A stretch of DNA of 64,000 nt from Hongsoonwoonella zoysiae (GCF_013266695.1 NZ_JABRXF010000002.1:1-64000); one strand, 5' to 3'; shown: positions 25,818 to 35,188, numbered from the stretch's first letter. Notes: generated by a model not told the origin, from the sequence alone. Numbers and translations: made by a program.

Positions 25818-26924
25818 TCAGTATCTCGGGTTCATCCAGCGGTCTACGAGCTTCATGAAGGTCGTGATCGCGACGACGATCAGCACCAGATAGACAATGG
25901 CCAGCAGCGTTCCGTAGCCGACGTTGGAGCGGTCGCGATACTCCCGGAAGATGAAGCTCGTCACGCTGTCGGTCGCGCCTCCCGGGCCGCCCGATGTGAC
26001 GTTGATGATGATATCGGCAAGCTTCAGCTTGAAGATGATGCGGATCAGGATTGCCGTGATCGAAACCGGCAGCATGAGCGGGAAGGTTATTTCCCAGAAG
26101 CCACGCCACGCACTCGCGCCATCCACGCGCGCCGCCTCCTGCAACTCGCGCGGGATCGCCTGAAGCCCGGCCAGTATCATGATCATCATGAAGGGAATGA
26201 ACGTCCAGGCGTCCATCATCATGATCATGGCCCGGGCAACCTCGGGATCGCCGAAGAAGGACGGCCTCTCCCAGCCAAGCCAGCGGGCGAGCCGGGCAAG
26301 CGGGCCGAAGCGGATCTCCATCATGGATTTGCCGACCATCCAGCTCACAGCAACGGGGGAGAGCATCAGCGGCATCAGGAAGGCGACGCGGAAGAACTTT
26401 CGCGCCTTGATATCCGAGGCGAGCAATAGTGCGAGGCCGAAGGCAACGGCGTATTCCACGAGGATCGCGAGCGTGTAATACGCCATGTTTTTCAGTGCGT
26501 TCCAGTAGAACGGGTCGCCCCACATCTGCCGCACGTTGTCGAAACCGTTGAACTGACGTCCCGTCGGCGAGGAGAGGTTCCAGTCGGAAAACGCAATCCC
26601 GAGCGCGAAAACGAGCGGGAAAATTACCATCGCCACGACGAACAGCGCGGCGGGAAGCACGAAGAGGGTGCGCTTTCCCTGTTCGCCATGGAGTACGACC
26701 TGAGCGATACAAAGGCACACGCTCCAGAACAGAAATCCGTAAAGGGCAGGCCGCCAGTTCTCGAATTCCAGCCCGATATATCCGGCCTCGGCAAGCGCCA
26801 GTGCGGCGAAAGTCAGCGCCATGACCGCCGCCGAGCCCCAGATCAGCAGTTTGCCGAGGCGCAATCGCATCGGCGTCATATCGTCGAATGTGACGACGTG
26901 GAGGAGGTCGCCTTCCTTGCTCAT
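25818..26924 (-). CDS. Carbohydrate ABC transporter permease (MalF-type)
   Basis: 368 residues, longer than the common 290-310. It has two extra N-terminal helices (about 27-85) before the core helices starting LFVLPAALFVVAMVIFPLVFAL. The EAA motif is ELQEAARVDGASAWRGFW, with DPEVARAMIMMMDAWTFIPF before it. It works with the adjacent MalG-type protein and is separated from the binding-protein gene by 170 bases containing a strong hairpin. Confidence 0.92.
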   Translation of the reverse strand: MSKEGDLLHVVTFDDMTPMRLRLGKLLIWGSAAVMALTFAALALAEAGYIGLEFENWRPALYGFLFWSVCLCIAQVVLHGEQGKRTLFVLPAALFVVAMVIFPLVFALGIAFSDWNLSSPTGRQFNGFDNVRQMWGDPFYWNALKNMAYYTLAILVEYAVAFGLALLLASDIKARKFFRVAFLMPLMLSPVAVSWMVGKSMMEIRFGPLARLARWLGWERPSFFGDPEVARAMIMMMDAWTFIPFMMIMILAGLQAIPRELQEAARVDGASAWRGFWEITFPLMLPVSITAILIRIIFKLKLADIIINVTSGGPGGATDSVTSFIFREYRDRSNVGYGTLLAIVYLVLIVVAITTFMKLVDRWMNPRY

Positions 26925-27060
26925 GCCTTCATGCCGAATGCGCTCGTGATGATTTCAATGGATCGGGTCCTCTTGCCACGCCGGCGATAACGGCCGGCTA
27001 GCCAGCAATCAAACAATGCAATCTGCCGGTTTGGAAGGGTAATCGGGAAAGAGATTCAAG

Positions 27061-27086
27061 GGAGCCGGCGGTTGTCCGCCGGCTCC
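27061..27086 (-). promoter_or_regulatory. Intercistronic stem-loop after the solute-binding protein gene
   Basis: A perfect 11-bp stem, GGAGCCGGCGG at 27061-27071 with CCGCCGGCTCC at 27076-27086, and a four-base loop. It begins 9 bases after the binding-protein stop (minus strand) and has no following T-run. This placement is typical of hairpins that protect or partly terminate the message so that more binding protein than permease is made. Confidence 0.75.
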
Positions 27087-27094
27087 GGTTTTCA

Positions 27095-28777
27095 TTAAAG
27101 CCCGAGAGAGGCCTTGTAGAGTTCAACCTGACGCTCGCGGCCGATCTGGTCGGTAATCTCTTCCCAGGCCTTGGCAATCGCGTCCGCCGTTTCCTGGGCC
27201 GAGCCATATTGACCGGCAAAGCCTTTTGCGAGTTCGTCTTCCGCGACCGAATAGTACTGGAAGATACCCGGAATACGCGGTTCGATCGCCGCATTGGGGT
27301 GATTGTAGCTGTCGGCGTTCGACCCGAGGTAGTCCTCCACGAAGGCACGGTCGTACCCGGCCTCTTCCCATTCGCCGTAGTTGAAGTGCGAATTGCGGTA
27401 AGGCTGGAAGCCGGAGGGGTAGGCCGATGTCCAAAGCGACAGATCCTTGCCGCCAAGGTGAGCTGCGGCCGACCAGGCGGCTTTCTGCTTCTTGGAATCG
27501 GAATCCACGCGGGCCATCACGTAAACGCCCCATCCGATATAGGCCATGTTGGGTGCTTCGTTGGGGCCGCTCGCCAGCGTTTCCCATTCGCCCTTCCTGT
27601 GGTTCCACACATCGTCGGAACCGGGCAGATGGCGGAAGCCAACCACATCGCCCACGACCGAGGAATCGGAGGTGCGCGCATTCGAACCTACATCGCCCCA
27701 CCAGCTGATCATCGAGCCGGTTCCGGCAAGAAACTGCTGGAAGGCGGTCGTGCCGGGGTCTGCGTTGATCTGATCGGGTGGCTGTGTGGACATGACATCC
27801 ATCACATCCTGAATCGCACGCACGAAAGCGGCATTGTTCACCCGCGGCTTCATATCCTCCGGGTCGAATAGCCAAGCCGGATCGTCAGGGTGCTTGGCGT
27901 AGGCGGTTGCCCGCGACTCCAGGAAGTAGAAGCCGAAGCCGCCCCATCCTTTCAGCGGGTCGAGGTATCCGTGCGCATCCAGACCTGTGAGCGGGTCCTT
28001 CTTGCCGGCCAGGAACTTGGTGTGCTTTTGCACCATTTGCCAGGTCGTCGGCGGCTCCCAGGGCGTTCCGTCGCCTTCTTCGGCCCAGGCCTTGGCGAAT
28101 TCCTCGTTGTCGTAATAGTCGGTTCGATACGCAAACGTGTGGCAGTCACCGTCGATAGATACACGGTAGGTCTTGCCGTCCCAGGTGCCGACAGGCGCTT
28201 TGAGATAGCCGACGTAATCGTCCATATCGATGATACTCTTCACCCAGTCGGGCATGACGGACGCAAGGCCGCGGCCCGTCACGTCGCCTTCGAAGGGAGC
28301 GCCCATCTCGATGATGTCGAAATCCACCGTTTGGGTGGCAATCGACTGCTGCAGGCGAGCGTTGTAATCGGCCTGGGCCAGGTCGATCCAGTTGATCTTA
28401 GCGCCGGTATAGGCCTCCCACGGCTTCAGGAAGCCGCGGAACAAAAAGTTGTGGAGGTTCTGGTTGTTGAGGCCCATGAAGGTAAGTTCGACGCCGGCGA
28501 ATTCCCCTTCCTGCACGACCTCCTTGACAGGGCCGAGACACAATTCGCCTACCTTTTGCCAGTCGGCATCCGTGGGTGATCCGGCGCCGACGCCCGGGAT
28601 TTTCAATATCTGCGCGCGCAGGCTCGCGTTGTCCGCCGCCCACACCGGGCGCGCGCTGATGCCGGTTGCAACACCGGAAAACGCGGCAAGTGCGCCGGTG
28701 CTGGCCATTCCTTTAAGCACGTCGCGCCGGCCAAGCCGCCCCGCACGCATCAGTTGGTTATACAAATCGACCTTCAT
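27095..28777 (-). CDS. Periplasmic sugar-binding protein of the ABC importer (Tat signal)
   Basis: 560 residues from ATG 28777, chosen for the GAGGAAA ribosome binding site and because the signal starts there. The N-terminus has a twin-arginine motif, GRRDVLKGMAS, then a hydrophobic stretch ending near PVWAAD, so export folded through Tat is expected. The protein is larger than usual sugar-binding proteins (about 400-450). FDIIEMGAPFEGDV and SMISWWGDVGSNA are typical of family 1 extracellular solute-binding proteins, and the large size recalls rhizobial alpha-glucoside or glycerol-type binders. Ligand is inferred to be the regulon's sugar or an oligosaccharide containing it. Confidence 0.9.
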   Translation of the reverse strand: MKVDLYNQLMRAGRLGRRDVLKGMASTGALAAFSGVATGISARPVWAADNASLRAQILKIPGVGAGSPTDADWQKVGELCLGPVKEVVQEGEFAGVELTFMGLNNQNLHNFLFRGFLKPWEAYTGAKINWIDLAQADYNARLQQSIATQTVDFDIIEMGAPFEGDVTGRGLASVMPDWVKSIIDMDDYVGYLKAPVGTWDGKTYRVSIDGDCHTFAYRTDYYDNEEFAKAWAEEGDGTPWEPPTTWQMVQKHTKFLAGKKDPLTGLDAHGYLDPLKGWGGFGFYFLESRATAYAKHPDDPAWLFDPEDMKPRVNNAAFVRAIQDVMDVMSTQPPDQINADPGTTAFQQFLAGTGSMISWWGDVGSNARTSDSSVVGDVVGFRHLPGSDDVWNHRKGEWETLASGPNEAPNMAYIGWGVYVMARVDSDSKKQKAAWSAAAHLGGKDLSLWTSAYPSGFQPYRNSHFNYGEWEEAGYDRAFVEDYLGSNADSYNHPNAAIEPRIPGIFQYYSVAEDELAKGFAGQYGSAQETADAIAKAWEEITDQIGRERQVELYKASLGL

Positions 28778-28952
28778 GAATGTTTCCTCCCTCTGGCAGG
28801 CGGCCGGGCGACTTTGGCGGGTGGCGGTGGACGGTAATCTCTGGATTTTTATGGGTATCCGCTGCCGTATCGCCCCTGGCCGGCCGGATATTGCGCGACC
28901 AAGCCTGACCGATTGCAAAAGTGTCACAACGATGTAGGGACCTGTCAAGCTT

Positions 28953-28964
28953 CTAACATGTTAG
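28953..28964. promoter_or_regulatory. Operator copy 3: CTAACATGTTAG, between binding-protein and ATPase genes
   Basis: The third exact copy of the palindrome, again followed by CATG as in copy 1. It lies in the divergent region between the binding protein/permease operon (minus) and the ATPase-esterase-mutarotase-kinase operon (plus), tying both transport operons to the GntR regulator. Confidence 0.8.
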
Positions 28965-29035
28965 CATGTCGAGAGAATGGACAGCCGCGTTCCACTCGGC
29001 TTATCGTGCTGTGAAATTTTCGCAGCGGGGGACGT

Positions 29036-30100
29036 ATGGCCGAAGTCACAATTCGCGATGTGCGCAAATCCTATGGCACGGTCGAGGTGCTTCACGGCGT
29101 CGAATTCGATATTCAGGATGGCGAATTCGTTGTGCTGGTCGGTCCGTCGGGCTGCGGGAAATCGACGCTTCTGCGAATGATCGCGGGTCTTGAGGCTATT
29201 TCTTCCGGCACGATCGCGATCGGGGATCGGGTGGTGAACAATCTGCCGCCGTCGCAGCGCGATATCGCGATGGTTTTTCAAAACTACGCGCTTTATCCGC
29301 ATAAGACCGTGGCATCGAACATGGCATTCGCGTTGCGCATGCGCGGCATGGAGAAATCCGAAATCAAGGCGAGGGTGGACCGTGCGGCGGAAATCCTGGG
29401 CCTTACGCCATACCTCGACCGCTACCCGCGCGCACTTTCCGGAGGGCAGCGCCAGCGCGTGGCGATGGGCCGCGCGATCGTACGCGACCCGCAGGTGTTC
29501 CTCTTCGATGAACCCCTGTCTAACCTCGACGCCAAATTGCGCGTTCAGATGCGCACGGAAATCCGCGAGTTACACCAGAGACTTAAGACGACAACGGTTT
29601 ATGTCACGCATGACCAGATCGAGGCGATGACGATGGCCGATAAAATCGTGGTCATGCAGAACGGCCATATCGAACAGATCGGCTCGCCGCTGGAACTTTA
29701 TGATATGCCCGCCAACACCTTCGTTGCAGGTTTCATCGGTTCGCCCTCGATGAATATGCTCGATGGGATAGTGCGGAAGAATGGTGACGGATGGGCGGCG
29801 GAAGTCGACGGAACCCATCTGCCGATTGTGGCGCGCGAAGGTATCGAGGAGGGGCGTGAGGTCACGATCGGGATCCGGCCGGAAAAACTTTTGCTGGCAC
29901 ATAGCGGCCTTGAGGGAAAAGTCTCCGTTGTGGAACCCACGGGCGCGGAAACGCATGTCGTGGTCGAGACGGGCGGCGGCGAAATCGTGGCGGTATTCAG
30001 GGACCGTCATCAACTTCAACCTGGCCAGCCATTGCATTTCACGGCCGAACCGGATGCGATCCATCTGTTCGACAAGACGACGACTGTGAGGATCCTGTGA
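29036..30100 (+). CDS. ABC transporter ATP-binding protein (UgpC/MalK type)
   Basis: 354 residues. Walker [10 protein letters not shown] near residue 38, Q-loop [13 protein letters not shown], signature [14 protein letters not shown], Walker [14 protein letters not shown], and switch histidine YVTHDQ. The C-terminal 110 residues form the TOBE/regulatory domain (GIRPEKL). It powers the importer encoded divergently. The start codon has GGGGGA upstream. The following esterase gene overlaps four bases. Confidence 0.94.
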   Translation: MAEVTIRDVRKSYGTVEVLHGVEFDIQDGEFVVLVGPSGCGKSTLLRMIAGLEAISSGTIAIGDRVVNNLPPSQRDIAMVFQNYALYPHKTVASNMAFALRMRGMEKSEIKARVDRAAEILGLTPYLDRYPRALSGGQRQRVAMGRAIVRDPQVFLFDEPLSNLDAKLRVQMRTEIRELHQRLKTTTVYVTHDQIEAMTMADKIVVMQNGHIEQIGSPLELYDMPANTFVAGFIGSPSMNMLDGIVRKNGDGWAAEVDGTHLPIVAREGIEEGREVTIGIRPEKLLLAHSGLEGKVSVVEPTGAETHVVVETGGGEIVAVFRDRHQLQPGQPLHFTAEPDAIHLFDKTTTVRIL

Positions 30101-30753
30101 GCATGGCGGCAAATCCGAAAACACTTGTTTGCTTCGGAGACTCCAATACCCATGGAACGAAACCCATGGCGCATTTTGGCGAACGCGGGCGATATGCAGC
30201 CGACGTGCGTTGGACCGGGTATCTTCGTGGGGCACTGCCGAAAAATGTCATGCTGATCGAGGAGGGCCATCCAGGGCGCACCACCGTTCACGACGACCCG
30301 ATCGAAGGCGCGCACAAGAACGGGCTATCGGCGCTACAGGTCGCGCTTGAGACCCATCGCCCCGTCGATTTGCTTCTGATCATGCTTGGCACGAACGATT
30401 TCAAGGCGCGCTATTCCGTTACCGCAGCGGACGTCGCGCGATCGATAGATCGGTTGCTGCGCATTGTGAAAGTGTCTGAATGCGGGCCGAACTCCGGTGT
30501 TCCCAAGGTACTTCTGATCGCTCCGCCGCCGATCGAGGAGCGCGGGTGCCTCGCGGGTATTTTTGAAGGCGGTAGTACGAAATCTCGTGGTTTTGCACCC
30601 TTGCTCGCGGATGTGGCGAAGGAGCACGGCGCGGGATTTGTTGACGCGGGGAAGGTAATTCAGATTTCACAGGTGGATGGTGTGCATTTCGAAGAGGACG
30701 CGCATGCCGCGCTTGGCAAAGTAATTTCCGAAGACGTCGCAAGAATGCTTTGA
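30097..30753 (+). CDS. Cytoplasmic SGNH/GDSL hydrolase (arylesterase-like)
   Basis: 218 residues without a signal peptide. Block I is CFGDSNTHG with the catalytic serine, block III is [11 protein letters not shown], and block V is [10 protein letters not shown] with the catalytic aspartate and histidine. The GTG start overlaps the ATPase stop; ATG 30103 is an alternative. SGNH enzymes cleave acetyl or other acyl esters. Its translation coupling to a sugar-import ATPase suggests removal of acyl groups from imported sugars before mutarotation and oxidation. Confidence 0.85.
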   Translation: MSMAANPKTLVCFGDSNTHGTKPMAHFGERGRYAADVRWTGYLRGALPKNVMLIEEGHPGRTTVHDDPIEGAHKNGLSALQVALETHRPVDLLLIMLGTNDFKARYSVTAADVARSIDRLLRIVKVSECGPNSGVPKVLLIAPPPIEERGCLAGIFEGGSTKSRGFAPLLADVAKEHGAGFVDAGKVIQISQVDGVHFEEDAHAALGKVISEDVARML

Positions 30754-30815
30754 ACTGAACGCGCCCAAGCGAAACACTCCGCGCTTCGCCGTTTGACACC
30801 ATTGGGAGGAAGACA

Positions 30816-31268
30816 ATGCTCAAGGGGCTGGACCCGAGACTGAATGCCGAAGTCCTTTTTGCTTTGCGGGCGATGGGGCATGGCGATCTTTTGGTGATTG
30901 CCGACACAAATTTTCCCGCCGATTCGATTGCCCGGGAAACGGTCTATGGCGATCTTCTGCGGATGGACAACCTGACGGCGGCGGAAGCTGCCGAGGCTAT
31001 TCTTTCGGTTCTGCCGCTCGATACCTTCGTCGACGATTTCGCAGGCCGTATGGAAATCGTTGATTCGCCAAATGAAATTCCGCCCGTGCAAGCTGAGGTC
31101 CAAGCTGCGATCGATACCGCGGAAGGCCGGAGTCGACCGATGGTGGGGATCGAGCGGTTCGATTTCTATGATCGCGCCAAGCGGGCTTACGCTGTCATTC
31201 AGACCGGGGAACGGCGGTTTTACGGCTGTTTCATGTTCCGGAAAGGCGTTATCCCGCCAGCGTCGTGA
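30816..31268 (+). CDS. fucU: RbsD/FucU-family sugar mutarotase
   Basis: 150 residues, start ATG behind GGGAGGAAG. The N-terminal segment LKGLDPRLNAEVLFALRAMGHGD and IADTNFPADS are characteristic of FucU; the catalytic histidine is in MGHGD, and a C-terminal RFYGCFMFRKGV is present. FucU interconverts anomers of L-fucose; RbsD relatives act on ribose. It presents the right anomer to the aldose dehydrogenase and is the strongest pointer to L-fucose in the cluster. Confidence 0.88.
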   Translation: MLKGLDPRLNAEVLFALRAMGHGDLLVIADTNFPADSIARETVYGDLLRMDNLTAAEAAEAILSVLPLDTFVDDFAGRMEIVDSPNEIPPVQAEVQAAIDTAEGRSRPMVGIERFDFYDRAKRAYAVIQTGERRFYGCFMFRKGVIPPAS

Positions 31269-31289
31269 AAGGTGAAATAAGGTGAAAAA

Positions 31290-32210
31290 ATGGGCGGAAA
31301 AATAGTCATTTTGGGAGTTTTCGTTGCCGACACGGCTTATCGAGCCGACCGCGCGCCACGAATGCACGAGACGATCCTGGGCAACAGTTTCGCCCTCGGC
31401 CCCGGCGGTAAGGGGTCGAACCAGGCAGTCGCGGCGGCCCGCGCCGGAGGGGATGTGCACTTCGTCACGAAGCTCGGCAAGGACACCTTCGCGGACATGG
31501 CCTTGCGGACATGGGCCGATGCGGGCGTGGTGCCGGAAGTCACCCAGCATGACGACAGTTACACGGGAGCAGCCTATATTTTCGTGGAGGAGGCCACGGG
31601 CGACAACGCGATTATAGTTTGCCCTGGCGTGGCGCGGACAATTTCGCCCGCCGATATCGAGATGAGGCGGGAATTGATCGCCTCGGCGTCCGTCTTCGTG
31701 ACTCAACTTGAACAGCCGATGGATGCGGCGCACCGGGCATTGGAAATCGCGCGCGCCGCGGGCGTCAGGACGGTGCTCAACCCGGCACCGGCTGCCGATA
31801 TTCCGCGCGAAATGCTTGCGCTTTGCGATTTCGTGACACCGAATGAATCCGAGGCCGAAGGTATTACCGGCATCCAGGTCCAAACATTGTCCGATGCGGA
31901 GCGCGCGGCGAATGCGCTGCTTGAGAAAGGTGTTGGAACGGCGATCATCACGCTTGGCGAGAAAGGGGCGCTATTCCGCGATCGTGAGCGCAGCCTGCAC
32001 ATTCCGGCTTTCCGGGCGGGCCCCGTCGTGGAGACCACCGGGGCGGGAGACGCTTTCAACGGAGGGTTTGCGGCCGCTTTGGCCCGAGGAGAGGACCCGG
32101 TGGATGCGGTTCGTTTCGGGTCGGCGACGGCGGGTATTTCCGTAACCCGTCCGGGAACGGCGCCGTCAATGCCCAAGCTTGGCGAGATCGAGGCACTCTT
32201 GCGCGCTTAA
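31290..32210 (+). CDS. rbsK: Ribokinase-like PfkB-family sugar kinase
   Basis: 306 residues. PfkB signature 1 corresponds to GPGGKGSNQAVAAARAGG near residue 37; signature 2 with the catalytic aspartate is ETTGAGDAFNGGFAAAL near residue 250. Length and layout match ribokinase. It follows the FucU/RbsD gene as in ribose operons. It may phosphorylate ribose or a related furanose, so the importer could carry more than one sugar. It ends the plus-strand operon; a 236-base spacer follows. Confidence 0.88.
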   Translation: MGGKIVILGVFVADTAYRADRAPRMHETILGNSFALGPGGKGSNQAVAAARAGGDVHFVTKLGKDTFADMALRTWADAGVVPEVTQHDDSYTGAAYIFVEEATGDNAIIVCPGVARTISPADIEMRRELIASASVFVTQLEQPMDAAHRALEIARAAGVRTVLNPAPAADIPREMLALCDFVTPNESEAEGITGIQVQTLSDAERAANALLEKGVGTAIITLGEKGALFRDRERSLHIPAFRAGPVVETTGAGDAFNGGFAAALARGEDPVDAVRFGSATAGISVTRPGTAPSMPKLGEIEALLRA

Positions 32211-32446
32211 GGACGGCGACGGATTGGTATCGAATTGATTGCTCCAATCGGTTGATCGATTTGAGGTGAATGAAGATTTTCAAAGGTGCGCAATGAATTC
32301 GACCCAAAAATTGTGAGATGCCCTTAGGTAAGACACTGCTATAGTGATGGCAGGCAGCGGTCCGGGCAGTTGTGTACCCTATTGCGAAAGTTTATCGGAT
32401 TTCGTTGTCTCAATGGCCAAGTTTTGCGTGCCATAGGAGCACCTTC

Positions 32447-34405
32447 ATGTGCGGTATAGCGGGCTTTATAAATTATTCTCCGGCAGCCCCTGAACTGACG
32501 ACGCAAATACTCACCGGAATGACTGTTTCGCTCGCCCACCGCGGCCCGGATGATACCGGTACGTGGATTGATGATGAGGCCAATGTCTGTTTCGGGCACC
32601 GGCGTTTGTCGATTATCGACCTTTCGCCTGCCGGGGCCCAGCCGATGCATTCCGCCAGCGGACGCTACACTATTGTCTTCAATGGTGAAATTTACGGCTT
32701 CAAGACACTCAGAGACGAGTTGGAAGAGCGAGGTGCGCGGTTTCGCGGTCACTCCGATACGGAAGTGCTGCTTGAAGCCGTGGAGGCATATGGCTTTCAG
32801 GACGCGCTGATCCGGTTGAACGGCATGTTCGCCTTCGCATTATACGACCGCGCGGCGAGACAAGTTCTGTTCGCGCGGGACAGGGTCGGCAAGAAGCCGC
32901 TTTATATCGGGCTTGCCGGACAGACCCTGGCTTTCGGCTCCGAATTGAAAGCTCTTCGCAAGCACCCGGCGTTTTCAAGTCCCGTTCTCGACCGCGGTGC
33001 GGCGACCCTTTTTGCGAGGCATAATTATATTCCCAGCCCCTATACGATCTACAGGGATGTCATAAAGGTTCCACCCGGTTGCTGGCTCGCTGTTTCCACC
33101 GACGATAGGCCGGATTTCGCGCATGGCCTGCGGGACAGGTTCCAGCGCTACTGGAATGTTTTCAAAGTCGCGGAAGCCGGATGCGCCGATCCCATCATCG
33201 ACGATGAAGAGGCAATGGAGCTTCTGGAAGGAGCTTTGAAGACGGCCGTTCGTGAACGCATGGTTTCGGACGTCCCCGTGGGCGCGCTCCTGTCTGGCGG
33301 CATCGATTCCTCGCTGGTCGTTTCCATGATGCAGGAAGTCTCCTCATCGAAAGTGCGCACCTACACCGTGCGCTTCAATGAAGGGTCTCATAACGAAGCG
33401 GATGCTGCGGCTGCCATAGCCGGACATCTGGGAACGGATCACTCGGAGATCCTCGCGGAACCGAGCGCCGTGTTCGATCTGATCGACGATTTGCCGGAAA
33501 CCTACGACGAGCCTTTCGCCGATCCGTCGCAAATCCCGACAATGCTTGTTTCCAGACTGGTGCGCCGGGATGTGACGGTTGCGCTGTCCGGCGACGGAGG
33601 CGACGAAACCTTTGGAGGGTATAACAGGTATCGGCAGATGATGACGTTCGACAGCCTTGCGAGGAAGGTACCGGGGTTCGTCAACAAAGCCGTGGACCTT
33701 GCGCCCGCATGGGTGGTTGGCGGAGCGCTGACGCTTGGCGGCCCAGCAATCCCGTCTTCGCTGAGGGAGGAGATATCCACCGACAGGATCAAGAAGCTGG
33801 CCGAACTCATGCAGGTTCGCGATTTCGACGAACGTTATCTGGCGTTTTTGTCGGAATGGTCCCAGCCGGAAAAGGTGGTTTCGGGCGGATATGAACCGGA
33901 AACCGCAATGACCTGCGCACGGTCGCTGGCCGGCCTTCGCGAACTCGACCGCATGATGATCAGGGATACCGCAGCGTATCTGCCCGATGACGTGCTGGTG
34001 AAAGTCGATAGGGCGTCAATGTCTGTCGGGCTGGAGATGAGGGCGCCGCTGCTCGACCACCGGGTGATCGAACTGGCATGGCGAAGCCCAAGGAGGCTTT
34101 GCATCGAAAACGGAAATGGCAAACTCGCTTTGCGGAGGATGCTGAAGGGAAGGGTGCCGGCCGAACTCATGGACCGGCCCAAGCGCGGCTTCGGCATTCC
34201 GATCAACGACTGGCTGCGTGGTCCGCTTGAGGAATGGGCGAGCGAAAGCTTGTCCCGCTCGCGGCTCCAGCGCGATGGAATATTCAACCCTGACCCTGTC
34301 CGGAAATGCTGGAAAGAACACCAGTCAGGCCGCCGCAATTGGGGCCCCAAGCTTTGGAATATCTTGATGTTCAACGCCTGGGTTGAGAGATGGGGATCCG
34401 GCTGA
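32447..34405 (+). CDS. Asparagine synthetase-type glutamine amidotransferase in the EPS locus
   Basis: 652 residues. The start is ATG 32447 because the nucleophilic cysteine must follow the first methionine (MCGIAGF) and AGGAG sits seven bases before; the frame upstream to 32372 is not used. N-terminal Ntn glutaminase has HRGPDDTGTW and FNGEIYGF. The C-terminal synthetase domain has the pyrophosphatase loop LLSGGIDSSLV near residue 280 and SGDGGDETFGGYNRY. Copies in O-antigen and EPS loci (WbpS type) amidate uronic acids. A hexosaminuronic acid would come from the dehydrogenase at 4199. True asparagine synthesis is possible. Confidence 0.87.
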   Translation: MCGIAGFINYSPAAPELTTQILTGMTVSLAHRGPDDTGTWIDDEANVCFGHRRLSIIDLSPAGAQPMHSASGRYTIVFNGEIYGFKTLRDELEERGARFRGHSDTEVLLEAVEAYGFQDALIRLNGMFAFALYDRAARQVLFARDRVGKKPLYIGLAGQTLAFGSELKALRKHPAFSSPVLDRGAATLFARHNYIPSPYTIYRDVIKVPPGCWLAVSTDDRPDFAHGLRDRFQRYWNVFKVAEAGCADPIIDDEEAMELLEGALKTAVRERMVSDVPVGALLSGGIDSSLVVSMMQEVSSSKVRTYTVRFNEGSHNEADAAAAIAGHLGTDHSEILAEPSAVFDLIDDLPETYDEPFADPSQIPTMLVSRLVRRDVTVALSGDGGDETFGGYNRYRQMMTFDSLARKVPGFVNKAVDLAPAWVVGGALTLGGPAIPSSLREEISTDRIKKLAELMQVRDFDERYLAFLSEWSQPEKVVSGGYEPETAMTCARSLAGLRELDRMMIRDTAAYLPDDVLVKVDRASMSVGLEMRAPLLDHRVIELAWRSPRRLCIENGNGKLALRRMLKGRVPAELMDRPKRGFGIPINDWLRGPLEEWASESLSRSRLQRDGIFNPDPVRKCWKEHQSGRRNWGPKLWNILMFNAWVERWGSG

Positions 34406-34494
34406 AGGCATTCAGCGATTGCTGGAAGGGCGTTGTTTCGACGGCTGTGTTCCTGGAGCGCAGTCGTGATGCGAAAACGCTTCCGGTTCGATGT

Positions 34495-35184
34495 TCAATT
34501 CGGGATCGTCGGTTCGCCGGCATCCGTCAGGTTCATCCACCCGTGCCTGACCGCGAAGCGGACGATCTGCGCCCGTGAATGCAGTTTGAGTTTTTCGGTC
34601 GCGCGGGCCTTGTAGGTTTCGATCGACTTTATGCTGACATTGGCGCGTGCCGCGATTTCCTTGTTGGCGTAGCCGAGGGCAACCATCTTCAAAACATATT
34701 CCTCGCGCTCCGTCAGTCCGAGTTCGTTGTTCGAATGGGTGAAGTCGGTACCGTCTTCCGCCGATGGGGCCATCACATCGCGCGCGGTAGGCGGATCCAG
34801 AAACAGGCCGCCAAGCATGGCCGAGCGTATCGCCAGAAGCAGGTTCTGGTCTGCCGAACGCTTTTGTATGAAGCCTTTCGCACCGATCTGCAGCGCCTTT
34901 TGAACGAAGGTTCGTTCTTCATAAAGCGTCATCATCACGATGTGCCCCGGGAAGCCTCCGTTCAGTAGCTTTTCCGCAAGCGCCAACCCGTTCACGTCGG
35001 GTAGCGAAACGTCCAGTACAACGACATCCGGCTTCAGTTCCTCGATCAGGGCTTCCGCCTCGGCACCGTTATTCGCATCGCCGACGCAGACTATGTCATC
35101 CGATGCTTCGATCAGGGCGCGCGCACCGGCCACCACGAGTGGATGATCGTCGACGACGATTGTGCGGATCTTCCTTTCAGTCAT
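34495..35184 (-). CDS. NarL/FixJ-family response regulator
   Basis: 229 residues. Receiver domain residues 1-125: acidic pocket VDDHP, phosphoacceptor D58 in VVVLDVSLPD, and K108 in GFIQK. The C-terminal LuxR-type helix-turn-helix spans about 160-225 (LTEREEYVLKMVALGYANKEIAARANVS). It lies four bases after the histidine kinase gene on the same strand. Its position inside the EPS locus suggests control of EPS or surface genes, though the target is not shown by sequence. Confidence 0.92.
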   Translation of the reverse strand: MTERKIRTIVVDDHPLVVAGARALIEASDDIVCVGDANNGAEAEALIEELKPDVVVLDVSLPDVNGLALAEKLLNGGFPGHIVMMTLYEERTFVQKALQIGAKGFIQKRSADQNLLLAIRSAMLGGLFLDPPTARDVMAPSAEDGTDFTHSNNELGLTEREEYVLKMVALGYANKEIAARANVSIKSIETYKARATEKLKLHSRAQIVRFAVRHGWMNLTDAGEPTIPN

Positions 35185-35188
35185 CGAC

